Assembly: GCA_910584405.1 (NCBI GenBank)
Contig: CAJUAL010000013.1
Location: 1 to 55,675 of the forward strand
DNA length: 55,675 nt
From: an uncultured Vampirovibrio sp.
GTDB taxonomy: Bacteria > Cyanobacteriota > Vampirovibrionia > Gastranaerophilales > Gastranaerophilaceae
Direction of reading: 5' to 3'
Part shown: positions 47,926 to 55,675 of the stretch, piece by piece
Layout: every line of letters begins with the position of its first letter
Position numbering within the stretch: the first letter of the stretch is position 1
Notes under the pieces: model-generated
Told to the model about the DNA's origin: nothing
The model's input: only the letters and a program-made list of their open reading frames with translations
Database searches by the model: none
Position numbers and translations under genes: made by a program

Positions 47926-48945
47926 TTAGTACAACTCCATTTCTATAACTTTTTGACAAATTCTTACAGTATTTAAAGCCGCACCGATTCTAAGATTATC
48001 AGCCACACACCATAAAGAAATTCCGTTATCAAACGCTATATTCTTTCTGATTCTGCCAACAAACACAGGATCTACACCGTCAGCATCACGAGTTGTCGGA
48101 TATTCAAAATTATCAGGGTTATCAATTACAGTCAATCCATATGAATTTTTAAGAATTTCACGCACTTCATCCGGTGTAACTTCTTGTTCAAACTCAATAT
48201 CAACAGCTTCCGAATGACCTCTAAATACAGGAACTCTTGCTGCTGTACAAGAAATTTTTACACTTTCATCAAAATGAAGAATTTTTCTTGTTTCATTAAC
48301 AACTTTCATCTCTTCTTTTGTGTAACCGTTTTCACAAAATACATCAATTTGCGGAATAATATTAAATGAAATAGGTTTTTTGAAACATTTATTTTCAAAG
48401 ACTTCACCATTCAAATTTGCTTTAGTATCATCGCGCAATTCATTTATTGCCGCAAGCCCTGCCCCAGACACAGATTGATAAGTAGATATAATAAGTCTTT
48501 TAATACCAAACTTTTTCAACGGTTCCAAAACAAGCATTAATTGAGATGTTGAACAGTTAGGATTTGCAATAATACCCTTGTGAAGACGTAAATCTTCATT
48601 ATTTACCCCGGCAATAACAAGCGGAACATCTTTTTCCATTCTGAAAGCAGATGAATTATCAATCAAAACTCCGCCGCGTTTTACAATTTCAGGAGCAAAT
48701 TTTTGAGATGTAGAACCGCCGGCTGATGCCAACACAATATTTACACCGTCAAAGCTTTCTGGTTTTGCTTCTTCAACAGTATACTCCTTACCTTGAAATT
48801 CAATTTTTGTACCTGCGCTTTTTGCACTTGATAAAAACTTTATTGTATTAAATTCTATATTTAACTCATCAACAATTTTTGTAATTTCTCTTCCAACAAC
48901 ACCTGTTGCGCCTAAAATAGCAATGTTTGCTTTCTGTTTTGACAT
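47926..48945 (-). CDS. asd: Aspartate-semialdehyde dehydrogenase
   Basis: The 339-residue enzyme reduces aspartyl phosphate to aspartate semialdehyde, for lysine/diaminopimelate, threonine and methionine. The NADP-binding loop is ILGATGVVGREITKIV. The active-site Cys is in IIANPNCSTSQLMLVLEPLK. The substrate-binding and His motifs follow (CTAARVPVFRGHSEAVDIEF). ATG 48945 has AGGAAG upstream. No dapA is adjacent. A small gene (47623) follows directly. Confidence 0.97.
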   Translation of the reverse strand: MSKQKANIAILGATGVVGREITKIVDELNIEFNTIKFLSSAKSAGTKIEFQGKEYTVEEAKPESFDGVNIVLASAGGSTSQKFAPEIVKRGGVLIDNSSAFRMEKDVPLVIAGVNNEDLRLHKGIIANPNCSTSQLMLVLEPLKKFGIKRLIISTYQSVSGAGLAAINELRDDTKANLNGEVFENKCFKKPISFNIIPQIDVFCENGYTKEEMKVVNETRKILHFDESVKISCTAARVPVFRGHSEAVDIEFEQEVTPDEVREILKNSYGLTVIDNPDNFEYPTTRDADGVDPVFVGRIRKNIAFDNGISLWCVADNLRIGAALNTVRICQKVIEMELY

Positions 48946-49087
48946 AATATTTATACTTCCTCTTTTAAATGTGCAAAATTAATCATACTACAACAATAGC
49001 GATTTTACAAATATTACATTTTGTTAATAAAACATTTTAATCAAGCAATTTTTATTTTTAGATGTTTTTAAGCAAGTGAGGTAGAAT

Positions 49088-50758
49088 ATGATAAACTTAC
49101 CAAACATAACGCAAACTGCAATAATAAATAAACCAAGCTCGGTTAAACCACAACCTGCTCCTAACGGTTCTAATAACACAACACCAGCTCCAAAATATAC
49201 AACCAACATTTACCCGACAGTAACAAAGCCTGTATATACTCAAACGATTTCAGACCCGAAATATACACACACAAGCTGGCTTTATGTAAACGACGTTCAC
49301 GGTAAAATGACCAATATGGAACGTATCTATAATATTTCTCAAGAATTTGACAGATTGCCTGCGCATTATCTGACAAAAAATTTCTTCAAAAACAGTACAG
49401 ATAATGTTTCAAAATTTAAAGTATCTTCAGGCGATATAATCTTAGGCGCAAATTACACAAACAATAAAGTTGCTAACCAATTTATGAACTGGAGCGGATT
49501 TATCGCATCAGCCCTCGGAAACCACGAACTTGATGTTACTGACCCTAAAAAAATGGCAGAACTTTTAGATAACGCAAATTATAAACTGCTTGCAATAAAT
49601 GTTGCCGTTGATAAAAATTCACCAGTATACGGTAAAATCGACAAATCCACAATCGTTGAAAAAGACGGAATTAAATACGGTCTTATAGGTATTGCTCCGC
49701 CTGATATGACAGAACGTGTTAAAATGAATGACACTTTAAAAGATTTTACTATATCAACAACAGATGAAACAATAAAACTTGTTCAAGACGAAGTTAAGCA
49801 GCTTGAAGCAAAAGGAATCAAACACATTGCCGTCTTATCTCACGGCGGAACAAAGTTAGATAAACGACTTGCTCAAGAAACCGAAGGTATTGACATGATT
49901 TTCGGTGCTCATACTCACGATTTAATTCAAGGAATTGAAGAAGGTAAAAACTTATTCTATTCAAAACGCAGTGAGCCTGTAATTATTACCCAAGCAGGGA
50001 AAGACGGCGAAAATCTCGGTATCTTAAACGTTGATTTTGACCAAAATGGCGTAATTAAAAAAGCGCAAAATAATATAATTAAAACCCGCGAATTTAACAG
50101 ACCGTTATTCATTAAAGATTCAGTAGAAGATATTTTAGGCAAACCTGAAAAAATCGGAAGAGTAGCAAAAGCTGTTCCTCCGCCTAAAAACAGATTAATT
50201 GAAAACAACCCTCACGGAAACCTTATAGCAGATGCTATGAGAAGTGAATTAGGTACGGATATAGGTATTCTTAATGCGGGAAATATCCGCGGAAGTTTCT
50301 CCCAAGGTCCGATTGATACAAGATTAATTTCCGATATCACACCATTTGAAGACAAAATGATGATTCTAAACCTTTCAGAAAAACAAATCGTAGATTCAAT
50401 AAAAGTAGGTTTAAAATCATTAACCAAAAGTTCAAACAAACCCGGAATCCTGCTTGTTTCAGGCTTAAAATATAAAGCAAACAAAAAAGGTGAGCTTTTG
50501 GAAATGGAATTTATCGACAAAAACAATCAATCTCACAAGATTGACATAAATAACCCGTCAGCAGATAAAAAATATACAGTAGCGGCAGACGATTTTTATG
50601 CAACAGGCGGTGACGGCTATTTAGAAAGCAATAAAAACCCGGATTTTGTGTTACAAAAATTTGATTTAGATAAAAACAAACTGGCTTGTGATTACATCAA
50701 AAAACTTGACCAGCCGATAGAAATTACAGACGACCATAGAGTACAAATCGTTGATTAA
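49088..50758 (+). CDS. 5'-nucleotidase/2',3'-cyclic phosphodiesterase-family protein lacking a signal peptide
   Basis: The 556-residue protein has a metallophosphatase domain. Metal ligands are in LYVNDVHGKM (Asp69, His71), ALGNHELD, AVLSHGG and FGAHTHDL. The C-terminal 5'-nucleotidase domain has NPHGNLIADAMRSELGTDIG, ILNAGNIRGSF and ITPFEDKMMIL, plus a late FYATGGDGYLESN. Relatives are usually exported; this one begins with about 60 polar, Pro/Thr/Asn-rich residues (MINLPNITQTAIINKPSSVK) instead of a Sec signal. It may be exported by a signal-less route or be cytoplasmic. GAGGTAGAAT precedes ATG 49088. Confidence 0.9.
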   Translation: MINLPNITQTAIINKPSSVKPQPAPNGSNNTTPAPKYTTNIYPTVTKPVYTQTISDPKYTHTSWLYVNDVHGKMTNMERIYNISQEFDRLPAHYLTKNFFKNSTDNVSKFKVSSGDIILGANYTNNKVANQFMNWSGFIASALGNHELDVTDPKKMAELLDNANYKLLAINVAVDKNSPVYGKIDKSTIVEKDGIKYGLIGIAPPDMTERVKMNDTLKDFTISTTDETIKLVQDEVKQLEAKGIKHIAVLSHGGTKLDKRLAQETEGIDMIFGAHTHDLIQGIEEGKNLFYSKRSEPVIITQAGKDGENLGILNVDFDQNGVIKKAQNNIIKTREFNRPLFIKDSVEDILGKPEKIGRVAKAVPPPKNRLIENNPHGNLIADAMRSELGTDIGILNAGNIRGSFSQGPIDTRLISDITPFEDKMMILNLSEKQIVDSIKVGLKSLTKSSNKPGILLVSGLKYKANKKGELLEMEFIDKNNQSHKIDINNPSADKKYTVAADDFYATGGDGYLESNKNPDFVLQKFDLDKNKLACDYIKKLDQPIEITDDHRVQIVD

Positions 50759-50771
50759 GGCAGACTTAATT

Positions 50772-50918
50772 TCATAAAGTAAACATCAATAAATCTCTTA
50801 AGTCGATTTCCAAAGCCTCTGCTATTCATAAAAGAGTTGAATACTTATGGTCAATTGTTCCGCATTCTATTCGGCTAATAGTACGTGTTGTCAAACCTGC
50901 ATTTATACCTTTATCCAC
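50772..50918 (-). pseudogene. Decayed XRE HTH gene
   Basis: The minus strand reads KGINAGLTTRTISRIECGTI, then DHKYSTLL, a stop, and IAEALEIDLRDLLMFTL and a stop. This is the last two-thirds of a Cro/C1 domain with an in-frame TGA. No proper start or first helix is seen. It is divergent from a decayed pseudopilin (50926), repeating the arrangement of 862/746 and 40778/40866. Confidence 0.75.
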
Positions 50919-50925
50919 ATATATA

Positions 50926-51194
50926 ATATTTGTTGATCAAGGCAGTATTGACAACATAACTACAGCAACTCAAATATATATACCTAAATGAAGGTCAAAA
51001 CCCAAATATAATCGGTCAAGATGTATTTATTTTAAACAGAATTATTGATAAAAAAGGCGGTTCAGTTCAACCTGAGCACTACGTAACAAGTAATGCTTGC
51101 GTTAATAACAACTGTACAAGAACAACAAGCACTTGTTGTGCAAAAAATCAGGCGTGCAGGCTGGGAAATTGATAAAAGCTATCCGTGGAAGTAA
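50926..51194 (+). pseudogene. Decayed pseudopilin gene, C-terminal part
   Basis: Fragments in different frames read IFVDQGSIDNITTATQIYIP, then NPNIIGQDVFILNRIIDKKG, then a Cys-rich HYVTSNACVNNNCTRTTSTC, then KIRRAGWEIDKSYPWK before a stop. The VD...GQDVFIL pattern and SYPWK end match the soluble part of the pseudopilins of this lineage. At least two frame changes are needed. The N-terminal leader is missing. Confidence 0.72.
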
Positions 51195-51204
51195 TATTTT
51201 ACCT

Positions 51205-51870
51205 CTAATACCCGTATTGTTCGTGAGCATTCAAGTATTCTCTTACAGTATTTAGTGAAGACTGTACAATACGTGTTACACGCGAAGGTGAAAGCCCGAT
51301 TTGTGTTGCAATATCTTTTACCTGCATATTTCTGTAGAATCTGTATTCAACAACAGTTCTTTCTTTTGGCGGCAACTTAGAAATAGCAGTTCTTATCATT
51401 TTACCCATTTCTGTAAGTTCCGCATTTTCATCAGGCATAGCATGCGGGTCTTTAACAAAATCAAACGGTGAATCATTATCACTGGCTGCAGCAGCAAGAC
51501 CGTCAATTGACAGGATTGTTTCGTAAATTGCTTCACGAACTTTAGCCTGTTTCATATCCATACCTTCTACTGCTTCATCTTCGTCGTATTCTTCTTCGCT
51601 TTTGTGTTTTAAAGAATACCATTTATATCTTATTCTTAATTCATTTCTTATAGCCCAACGTACAGCAGTTGCGATATATGCAGAATTGTATTTTTCAAGC
51701 TGTTCGGGAGTTTTATTTTTAATCATTACCTGAATAGCGATAATACCGATAGAAAGCAGTTCTTCATATTCGACCATATGTGACGGGATACGTCTATGCT
51801 CGACTCTTGCAACTTTTTGCACTATGTCTATATAATGTTGTAAATTTCTTTTGTCTTCTGCTCTTGTCAT
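51205..51870 (-). CDS. fliA: Sigma-28-like RNA polymerase sigma factor (FliA/WhiG group)
   Basis: The 221-residue protein (ATG 51870) has a sigma region 2 (EYEELLSIGIIAIQVMIKNK, then YIATAVRWAIRNELR) and region 4 (ISKLPPKERTVVEYRFYRNM, then VKDIATQIGLSPSRVTRIVQ). Region 3 is expected between, near 110-150, where acidic residues are common. It lies 30 bases downstream of flhB, which supports a flagellar role, but a general or other alternative sigma role cannot be excluded. No FlgM anti-sigma gene was seen here. Confidence 0.85.
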   Translation of the reverse strand: MTRAEDKRNLQHYIDIVQKVARVEHRRIPSHMVEYEELLSIGIIAIQVMIKNKTPEQLEKYNSAYIATAVRWAIRNELRIRYKWYSLKHKSEEEYDEDEAVEGMDMKQAKVREAIYETILSIDGLAAAASDNDSPFDFVKDPHAMPDENAELTEMGKMIRTAISKLPPKERTVVEYRFYRNMQVKDIATQIGLSPSRVTRIVQSSLNTVREYLNAHEQYGY

Positions 51871-51900
51871 AATTTTACAAATCAATAATACTACAATATA

Positions 51901-52977
51901 TTAATTTAGCGGTCGTTTATTTGATGTATTTTTCATCTTATAAACAAACATTAATATTTCCGCAACCGCTTTATAAAGTTCGGGCGGAATCGGCTGATTA
52001 ATATCAACCATTCTAAACAATGCTCTTGCTACAGGCGGGTTTTCAATAACAGGAACATTATGTTCTTTAGCAATAGAAATAATTTTTTTTGCAATAAGCT
52101 CTGTTCCTTTAGCAATAAGCATAGGAGAATCCATTTCTTCTGCGACATATTTAAGAGCACATGCAAAGTGAGTCGGGTTTGTAACAACAAAATCAGCCGT
52201 CGGAACAGCATCCATTGCACCTTGTTGAAGCATTTGCATACGTCTTTGACGGAGTTGAGCCTTAACCTGCGGGTCGCCTTCAGAGTTTTTGTATTCGTCT
52301 TTTATCTCTTTAAACGACATTTTTTGGTCTTTTAAAAACTTCCACTTAGTAACTCCGTAATCGGCAGCAGCAATAACCAAAAAGGCAATACAAGCTTTAA
52401 AGATAAACTCTGTAATTAACTTACCAAACTCAATCATAACAGCAAAATTGTTATCAACAGATGCCAGCATCAAAATACTTTCGATATGGTCTTTGTAAAC
52501 CATCCAGCCTATATAACCTAAAATGATAACCTTAACTATGTTTTTAAAAAGTTCAAAAAGTGTTTTAATAGACATAATATTTTTAAAATATTTTGTCGGA
52601 TTAAGTTTATCTAACTTCGGCATCAAAGGAGCTGTAGCAATCAACGGTCCAACCTGAATAAAATCGGCCATGACAGCCACAAACCACGCAATTGCCAAAA
52701 TCGGTCCGATAATCAGTGCAGCACCTTTTATTGCAATAATCAGAATATATGTATACCCAATTTGCTCAACATGGGCATTAGGAATCTGCTCATACAAAAG
52801 CGTAAAAACCTGTACAATCTGATTCCAGATAAAAGGAGCCAAACCAAAAATTACAGAAAACAAAACAAGCAGCGAAACAGCTGTTGAAAAGTCCTTAGAC
52901 TTAACAACCTGACCTTCCTTTCTTGCCTGCTCGAGTTTTCGAGGGGTGGCGTCAAACTGCTTATCTTCATCACCCAT
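51901..52977 (-). CDS. flhB: Flagellar biosynthesis protein FlhB
   Basis: The 358-residue export gate switch protein has an N-terminal membrane part with about four helices (KDFSTAVSLLVLFSVIFGLA, FILIIAIKGAALIIGPILAI-like segments). The cytoplasmic autocleavage motif NPTH lies in DFVVTNPTHFACALKY. The linker KFLKDQKMSFKEIKDEYKNS and the C-terminal domain follow (RALFRMVDINQPIPPELYKA, VAEILMFVYKM). FlhB cleaves itself in NPTH to switch export from hook to filament substrates. It is encoded away from fliOPQR but next to fliA. Confidence 0.95.
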   Translation of the reverse strand: MGDEDKQFDATPRKLEQARKEGQVVKSKDFSTAVSLLVLFSVIFGLAPFIWNQIVQVFTLLYEQIPNAHVEQIGYTYILIIAIKGAALIIGPILAIAWFVAVMADFIQVGPLIATAPLMPKLDKLNPTKYFKNIMSIKTLFELFKNIVKVIILGYIGWMVYKDHIESILMLASVDNNFAVMIEFGKLITEFIFKACIAFLVIAAADYGVTKWKFLKDQKMSFKEIKDEYKNSEGDPQVKAQLRQRRMQMLQQGAMDAVPTADFVVTNPTHFACALKYVAEEMDSPMLIAKGTELIAKKIISIAKEHNVPVIENPPVARALFRMVDINQPIPPELYKAVAEILMFVYKMKNTSNKRPLN

Positions 52978-53039
52978 GACAGATAGTTCCTTTCCGAGTG
53001 ATTACATTATAGCATGGTTTTTAATATATTTGTTAATAT

Positions 53040-53693
53040 TTATCCTGCAACGATTTTAACACCACTGCTTGTTCCTAAACGAACAGCACCGGCTTTAATC
53101 ATAGCAATTGCAGCTTCCTTATCACGGATTCCGCCTGAAGCTTTAACCTGCAATCCCGCATCTTTTACAGTATTAAACATTAATTCAACATCTTCTGCCT
53201 TTGCGCCAACTCCGTTTTTTACAAAACCGGTTGAGGTTTTAACAAAATCAGCTCCGCCTTTAACAGCACACTCACAAGCATATTTTATATCATCTTTATC
53301 AAGTAAATCCGTTTCAATAATAACTTTTAAATTATGCCCCTGACAAGCAGCCTTAATCTGTCTGATTTCATCAACAACAAAATTCGTATCACGTTCTTTT
53401 ACCTTAGTAACATTTATTACCATATCAATTTCATCAGCACCGTCACGAACAGCATTAATCGTTTCAAAAATCTTTGTTTCTGTTGTATTTGCCCCCAATG
53501 GAAATCCAATAACGGTAACGATTTTCACATCCGAATCTTTCAAATAATCTTTTGCAAACTTTACATAACACGGATTTATACAAACCCCTAAAAAGCTATT
53601 TTCTTTTGCTTCATCAAAAAGTTTTTCAAAATCAGCCTTCACAGCGTCCTGTTTTAATAACGTATGTTCAATATATTTGTTAAGATTATCCAT
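53040..53693 (-). CDS. deoC: Deoxyribose-phosphate aldolase
   Basis: The 217-residue class I aldolase splits 2-deoxyribose 5-phosphate to glyceraldehyde 3-phosphate and acetaldehyde. Conserved blocks are YIEHTLLKQDA, VGVCINP-like FLGVCINPCYVKFA, VIGFPLGANTTETK and GADEIDMVINV. The Schiff-base Lys lies in GADFVKTSTGF and the second Lys in VKASGGIRD. AGAGGGGGAATT precedes ATG 53693. It is monocistronic by spacing (63 bp to flhB, divergent from 53807). Confidence 0.96.
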   Translation of the reverse strand: MDNLNKYIEHTLLKQDAVKADFEKLFDEAKENSFLGVCINPCYVKFAKDYLKDSDVKIVTVIGFPLGANTTETKIFETINAVRDGADEIDMVINVTKVKERDTNFVVDEIRQIKAACQGHNLKVIIETDLLDKDDIKYACECAVKGGADFVKTSTGFVKNGVGAKAEDVELMFNTVKDAGLQVKASGGIRDKEAAIAMIKAGAVRLGTSSGVKIVAG

Positions 53694-53806
53694 AATTCCC
53701 CCTCTTTTTATATAAATAATTATAATAAAAATATTAACAAAATACTAGCAAAAAAGTTTTTTCTCATGTATTATATGTTCTATATCAGAAAATACATGGA
53801 AAAAGT

Positions 53807-54667
53807 ATGGAATTATTAATAGGAAAAGAACTAAACCCGAACGATAAAATCTTTAAACCGGATTTTAACTCAAAATCGGGAAGGGAATTGTTAGCATTCT
53901 ATCTTCAAACAAAATTCAGACAGATATTTTTATACGATAAGAAACAGCCGATTCCGCTGATAAATAACATTAACCCTGACTTTATCAACAGATTTTCAAA
54001 ACGTTTGATAAATAATCCGTCAAAGCGACTTTTGATAGGCGTAACAGGTGAATCAGCCTCAGGTAAATCAACAATTTGCCATGAAATTAAAAACGTAATT
54101 GAGCAACTGTCCATGCCTGTAACCGTTTTAAGTACGGATAACTACTTCAATGATATTTCAACTTTGATTAACAAATACGGAACATTCGATAACTTAAGAG
54201 ATAACGGTTATGACGTTGACGCCCCTACAAGTTTCCAACTGGACATCCTGCATTCTGATTTAGAAGATTTATCCGACGGTCTTGATATTAAAGCTCCAAT
54301 GTATCTTCCTAACGGTACAGGAATTTCCATGCCAAAAGCAATAGATGTTCCTTCTCAAAAAATTATCGTAGTAGAAGGTATAGCTACAATGTATGAAGGC
54401 GTTAAAGATGTATTTGACATAAAAATCTATGTTGAAACAGAAAACGAATTAAGAAAAAGCCGTTTTATGAATAGAGCAGTTGAAGAACGTAACCAGAGCG
54501 AAGAAAATGCCGAAAAACATTGGCATTATATAGCTGAAGCGGGAGAAAAATATGTTAAACCGTTCAGAAAAGAAGCTGACTTGGTAATCAACGGCAATTC
54601 AGATTTAAAATATTTTGCTCAAATGCTTGAATATATTCATGAAATTACAAATAATTTTGAACAATAG
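53807..54667 (+). CDS. Uridine kinase-like P-loop kinase
   Basis: The 286-residue protein has an N-terminal extension of about 75 residues (ELLIGKELNPNDKIFKPDFN), then a P-loop in LLIGVTGESASGKSTICHEI. Other phosphoribulokinase/uridine-kinase features are VLSTDNYFNDISTL, NGYDVDAPTSFQLDILHSDL, KIIVVEGIATMYEGVKDVFD and YVETENELRKSRFMNRAVEE. The substrate may be uridine or another nucleoside or sugar. It is divergent from deoC, and both would be consistent with nucleoside salvage. The start ATG 53807 has weak GGAAAAAG. The N-terminal extension is unusual for short Udk proteins. Confidence 0.85.
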   Translation: MELLIGKELNPNDKIFKPDFNSKSGRELLAFYLQTKFRQIFLYDKKQPIPLINNINPDFINRFSKRLINNPSKRLLIGVTGESASGKSTICHEIKNVIEQLSMPVTVLSTDNYFNDISTLINKYGTFDNLRDNGYDVDAPTSFQLDILHSDLEDLSDGLDIKAPMYLPNGTGISMPKAIDVPSQKIIVVEGIATMYEGVKDVFDIKIYVETENELRKSRFMNRAVEERNQSEENAEKHWHYIAEAGEKYVKPFRKEADLVINGNSDLKYFAQMLEYIHEITNNFEQ

Positions 54668-54728
54668 GTCTATTTAACGTTTTTAATTACCCATTTGAAC
54701 TTATAAATTATAAGATTCTAAAACCAGT

Positions 54729-54860
54729 TTAGGATGCCTGAATTTTAACGAACTTATCTTCTTTTTCAGTTTTACCATAAACATTAATAGACTCCGGGGC
54801 ATAGCCCGGAGTTATATAAACAGTAAAATACTTATTTCTAATGCTGTTTTTTTTATTTCT
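54729..54860 (-). CDS. Possible short or frameshifted coding remnant
   Basis: The minus strand reads KYFTVYITPGYAPESINVYG, then KTEKEDKFVKIQAS and a stop, continuing upstream through a run of eight A into the end of the gene at 54853 in the +1 frame. There is no ATG. The hairpin ACTCCGGG/CCCGGAGT (54791-54812) lies inside the frame. It may be a decayed gene or a slipped extension of 54853. Evidence is only the protein-like composition. Confidence 0.3.
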   Translation of the reverse strand, partial: RNKKNSIRNKYFTVYITPGYAPESINVYGKTEKEDKFVKIQAS

Positions 54861-55137
54861 TAAACATTCTATGATAAATTCTTGCAGGCAAAGATGGTTT
54901 GTCAAACATATGCATCATTTGTTCTGTTTTTTTAATACGTTCTATATTATGTTGATATGCAGTATAAAAATTTCTTGCGACTTTTACAGGATTATGAGTA
55001 GACGGTCCTGATTCTCTAACCAATATATTATAATAATTTTCACTATCCAAAGGGTACTTTCCTTTAGCACCGCGAGTTATATAATATCTGTCAGTAACCG
55101 CACATCTTGCAGCAGAAATCACTCTGAAAATTTTCAT
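54853..55137 (-). CDS. Hypothetical protein, 94 aa
   Basis: Not recognised. The basic 94-residue protein starts MKIFRVISAARCAVTDRYYI, has a possible nucleotide- or peptide-like TRGAKGKYPLDSENYYNILV region, and ends KPSLPARIYHRMFKK. No signal or membrane helix is clear. An AAAGGTTTG site precedes ATG 55137. Its stop lies in an A-rich run (eight A) that could promote slippage into the downstream frame (54729-54860). Confidence 0.65.
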   Translation of the reverse strand: MKIFRVISAARCAVTDRYYITRGAKGKYPLDSENYYNILVRESGPSTHNPVKVARNFYTAYQHNIERIKKTEQMMHMFDKPSLPARIYHRMFKK

Positions 55138-55180
55138 TTTACAAACCTTTCTATTTATATTTCTTATAGGGTATTGAGGT

Positions 55181-55212
55181 AAAATCCCGATTCCCGCAAT
55201 GGGAATCGGGAT
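55181..55212 (-). terminator. Terminator of the acyl-CoA synthetase gene
   Basis: ATCCCGATTCCC (55184-55195) pairs perfectly with GGGAATCGGGAT (55201-55212). On the minus strand the stem is followed by TTTT. It lies directly after the stop at 55229. Confidence 0.8.
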
Positions 55213-55228
55213 ATAATTTATTTAAAAA

Positions 55229-55675
55229 TTAGTGGCAGCAAGAGCAAGAACCGCATTCACATGCAATTGCTTGTTTTGCTTCTTCTAATCTTACTTTGAT
55301 ACGTCCGTCAACAGCGATACCTTCACCTGTTTTTTCAGAAATTAATAATGGGTTGATATCAAGCTCATCGATGAAGCTGAAATCGTGAACTAATTGAGAT
55401 AATCTCAATAATGTTTCTTCGATTTGATCCATTTGAGCAGGAGTTGTACCACGAGCGCCTTCTAACAATTTGTATGCTTTAACTGATTTAATCATTTCTT
55501 TAGCATCGATATCTGTTAGAGGAGCGATTCTGAATGTTACGTCTTTCATAACTTCAATAAATACACCGCCTAAACCGAACATCATCATAGGACCGTATTG
55601 AGGATCTGTTGCAATACCGCAAACCATTTCACGGTTGCCTTTAACCATTTCTTGAATGATTACACCTTCAAGACC
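55229..55675 (-). CDS. C-terminal part of ADP-forming acyl-CoA synthetase (ATP-grasp)
   Basis: The gene runs off the right edge; 148 residues are visible, beginning GLEGVIIQEMVKGNREMVCG. This is the ATP-grasp domain of acetate/acyl-CoA ligases (ADP-forming): PQYGPMMMFGLGGVFIEVMK, then VTFRIAPLTDIDAKEMIKSV, and DELDINPLLISEKTGEGIAV. Enzymes of this type make ATP from acyl-CoA, ADP and phosphate in fermenters. The C-terminus is a cysteine-rich tail (CECGSCSCCH) after EEAKQAIA, unlike the usual ending, which could bind a metal. Whether the gene is a separate beta subunit or a fused alpha-beta enzyme cannot be seen here. Confidence 0.88.
   Translation of the reverse strand, partial: GLEGVIIQEMVKGNREMVCGIATDPQYGPMMMFGLGGVFIEVMKDVTFRIAPLTDIDAKEMIKSVKAYKLLEGARGTTPAQMDQIEETLLRLSQLVHDFSFIDELDINPLLISEKTGEGIAVDGRIKVRLEEAKQAIACECGSCSCCH

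Noticed and set aside
47582..47929. Plus-strand ORF opposite the 99-residue gene
   Set aside because: No ribosome site and not protein-like; the minus frame is coupled to asd.
48946..49087. Lysine riboswitch upstream of asd
   Set aside because: The upstream gap is short and AT-rich, with no multi-stem conserved structure.

Overview
The window looks like a chromosomal segment of an AT-rich, LPS-bearing, flagellated bacterium of the non-photosynthetic cyanobacterial sister class (Vampirovibrionia/Melainabacteria, most likely Gastranaerophilales). This is inferred from gene content: low G+C, an rfaE2-lpxD-lpxC-fabZ lipid A cluster, dxr, a fliN-O-P-Q-R export cluster with flhB-fliA elsewhere, and many pseudopilin-like proteins with the FTLAEVLITLGIIGVVA signature. 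No 16S gene is present, so the taxonomy is not proven.

Layout. 1-5.4 kb: a pseudopilin gene running off the left edge, divergent from a small XRE regulator, then hypotheticals, aroQ, a 432-residue lineage-type protein, another XRE gene and a SLOG-like gene. 5.4-11.7 kb: tRNA-Glu with its terminator, a stand-alone TOPRIM protein, a possible papain-like cysteine protease, rarA, and a solute-binding protein with a zinc dehydrogenase. 11.7-16.3 kb: a pseudopilin and the flagellar export/C-ring genes. 16.5-26 kb: tandem HTH genes, mutS, several lineage-type secreted or membrane proteins and a CorC-like protein. 26.1-37.2 kb: a compact 14-gene podovirus-like capsid and packaging cassette, all on the minus strand, with no integrase or replication genes. 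37.6-43.6 kb: a sensor kinase, dxr, a second HTH/pseudopilin pair, a receiver-only response regulator and a degenerate PilB/GspE-like ATPase. 43.9-50.8 kb: the LPS genes, asd and a 5'-nucleotidase-like protein. 50.8-55.7 kb: a decayed third HTH/pseudopilin pair, fliA, flhB, deoC, a uridine-kinase-like gene and the end of an ADP-forming acyl-CoA synthetase.

The most unusual signal concerns the pseudopilins. Two of the three intact genes have their type IV leader split. A FTLAE motif near the start is followed by a 132- or 135-nt in-frame insert and then by a second FTLAE that leads into the hydrophobic helix. The two inserts are unrelated in sequence but sit at the same codon. Each split gene is divergent from a small HTH gene across a promoter containing inverted repeats with a shared TWAGGTA-like half-site. 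A third, decayed copy of the same HTH/pilin arrangement lies near 50.8-51.2 kb. This suggests a recurring regulator-pilin module with an insertion-prone leader.

Other notable signals: a minimal capsid cassette that could be a domesticated or GTA-like element; the 10-mer AGGGGTAAAT repeated at gene boundaries; several genes whose ATG lies six bases after a consensus -10 box and are therefore probably leaderless; and a FliQ with a long C-terminal extension. No CRISPR array, rRNA or complete insertion sequence was seen.
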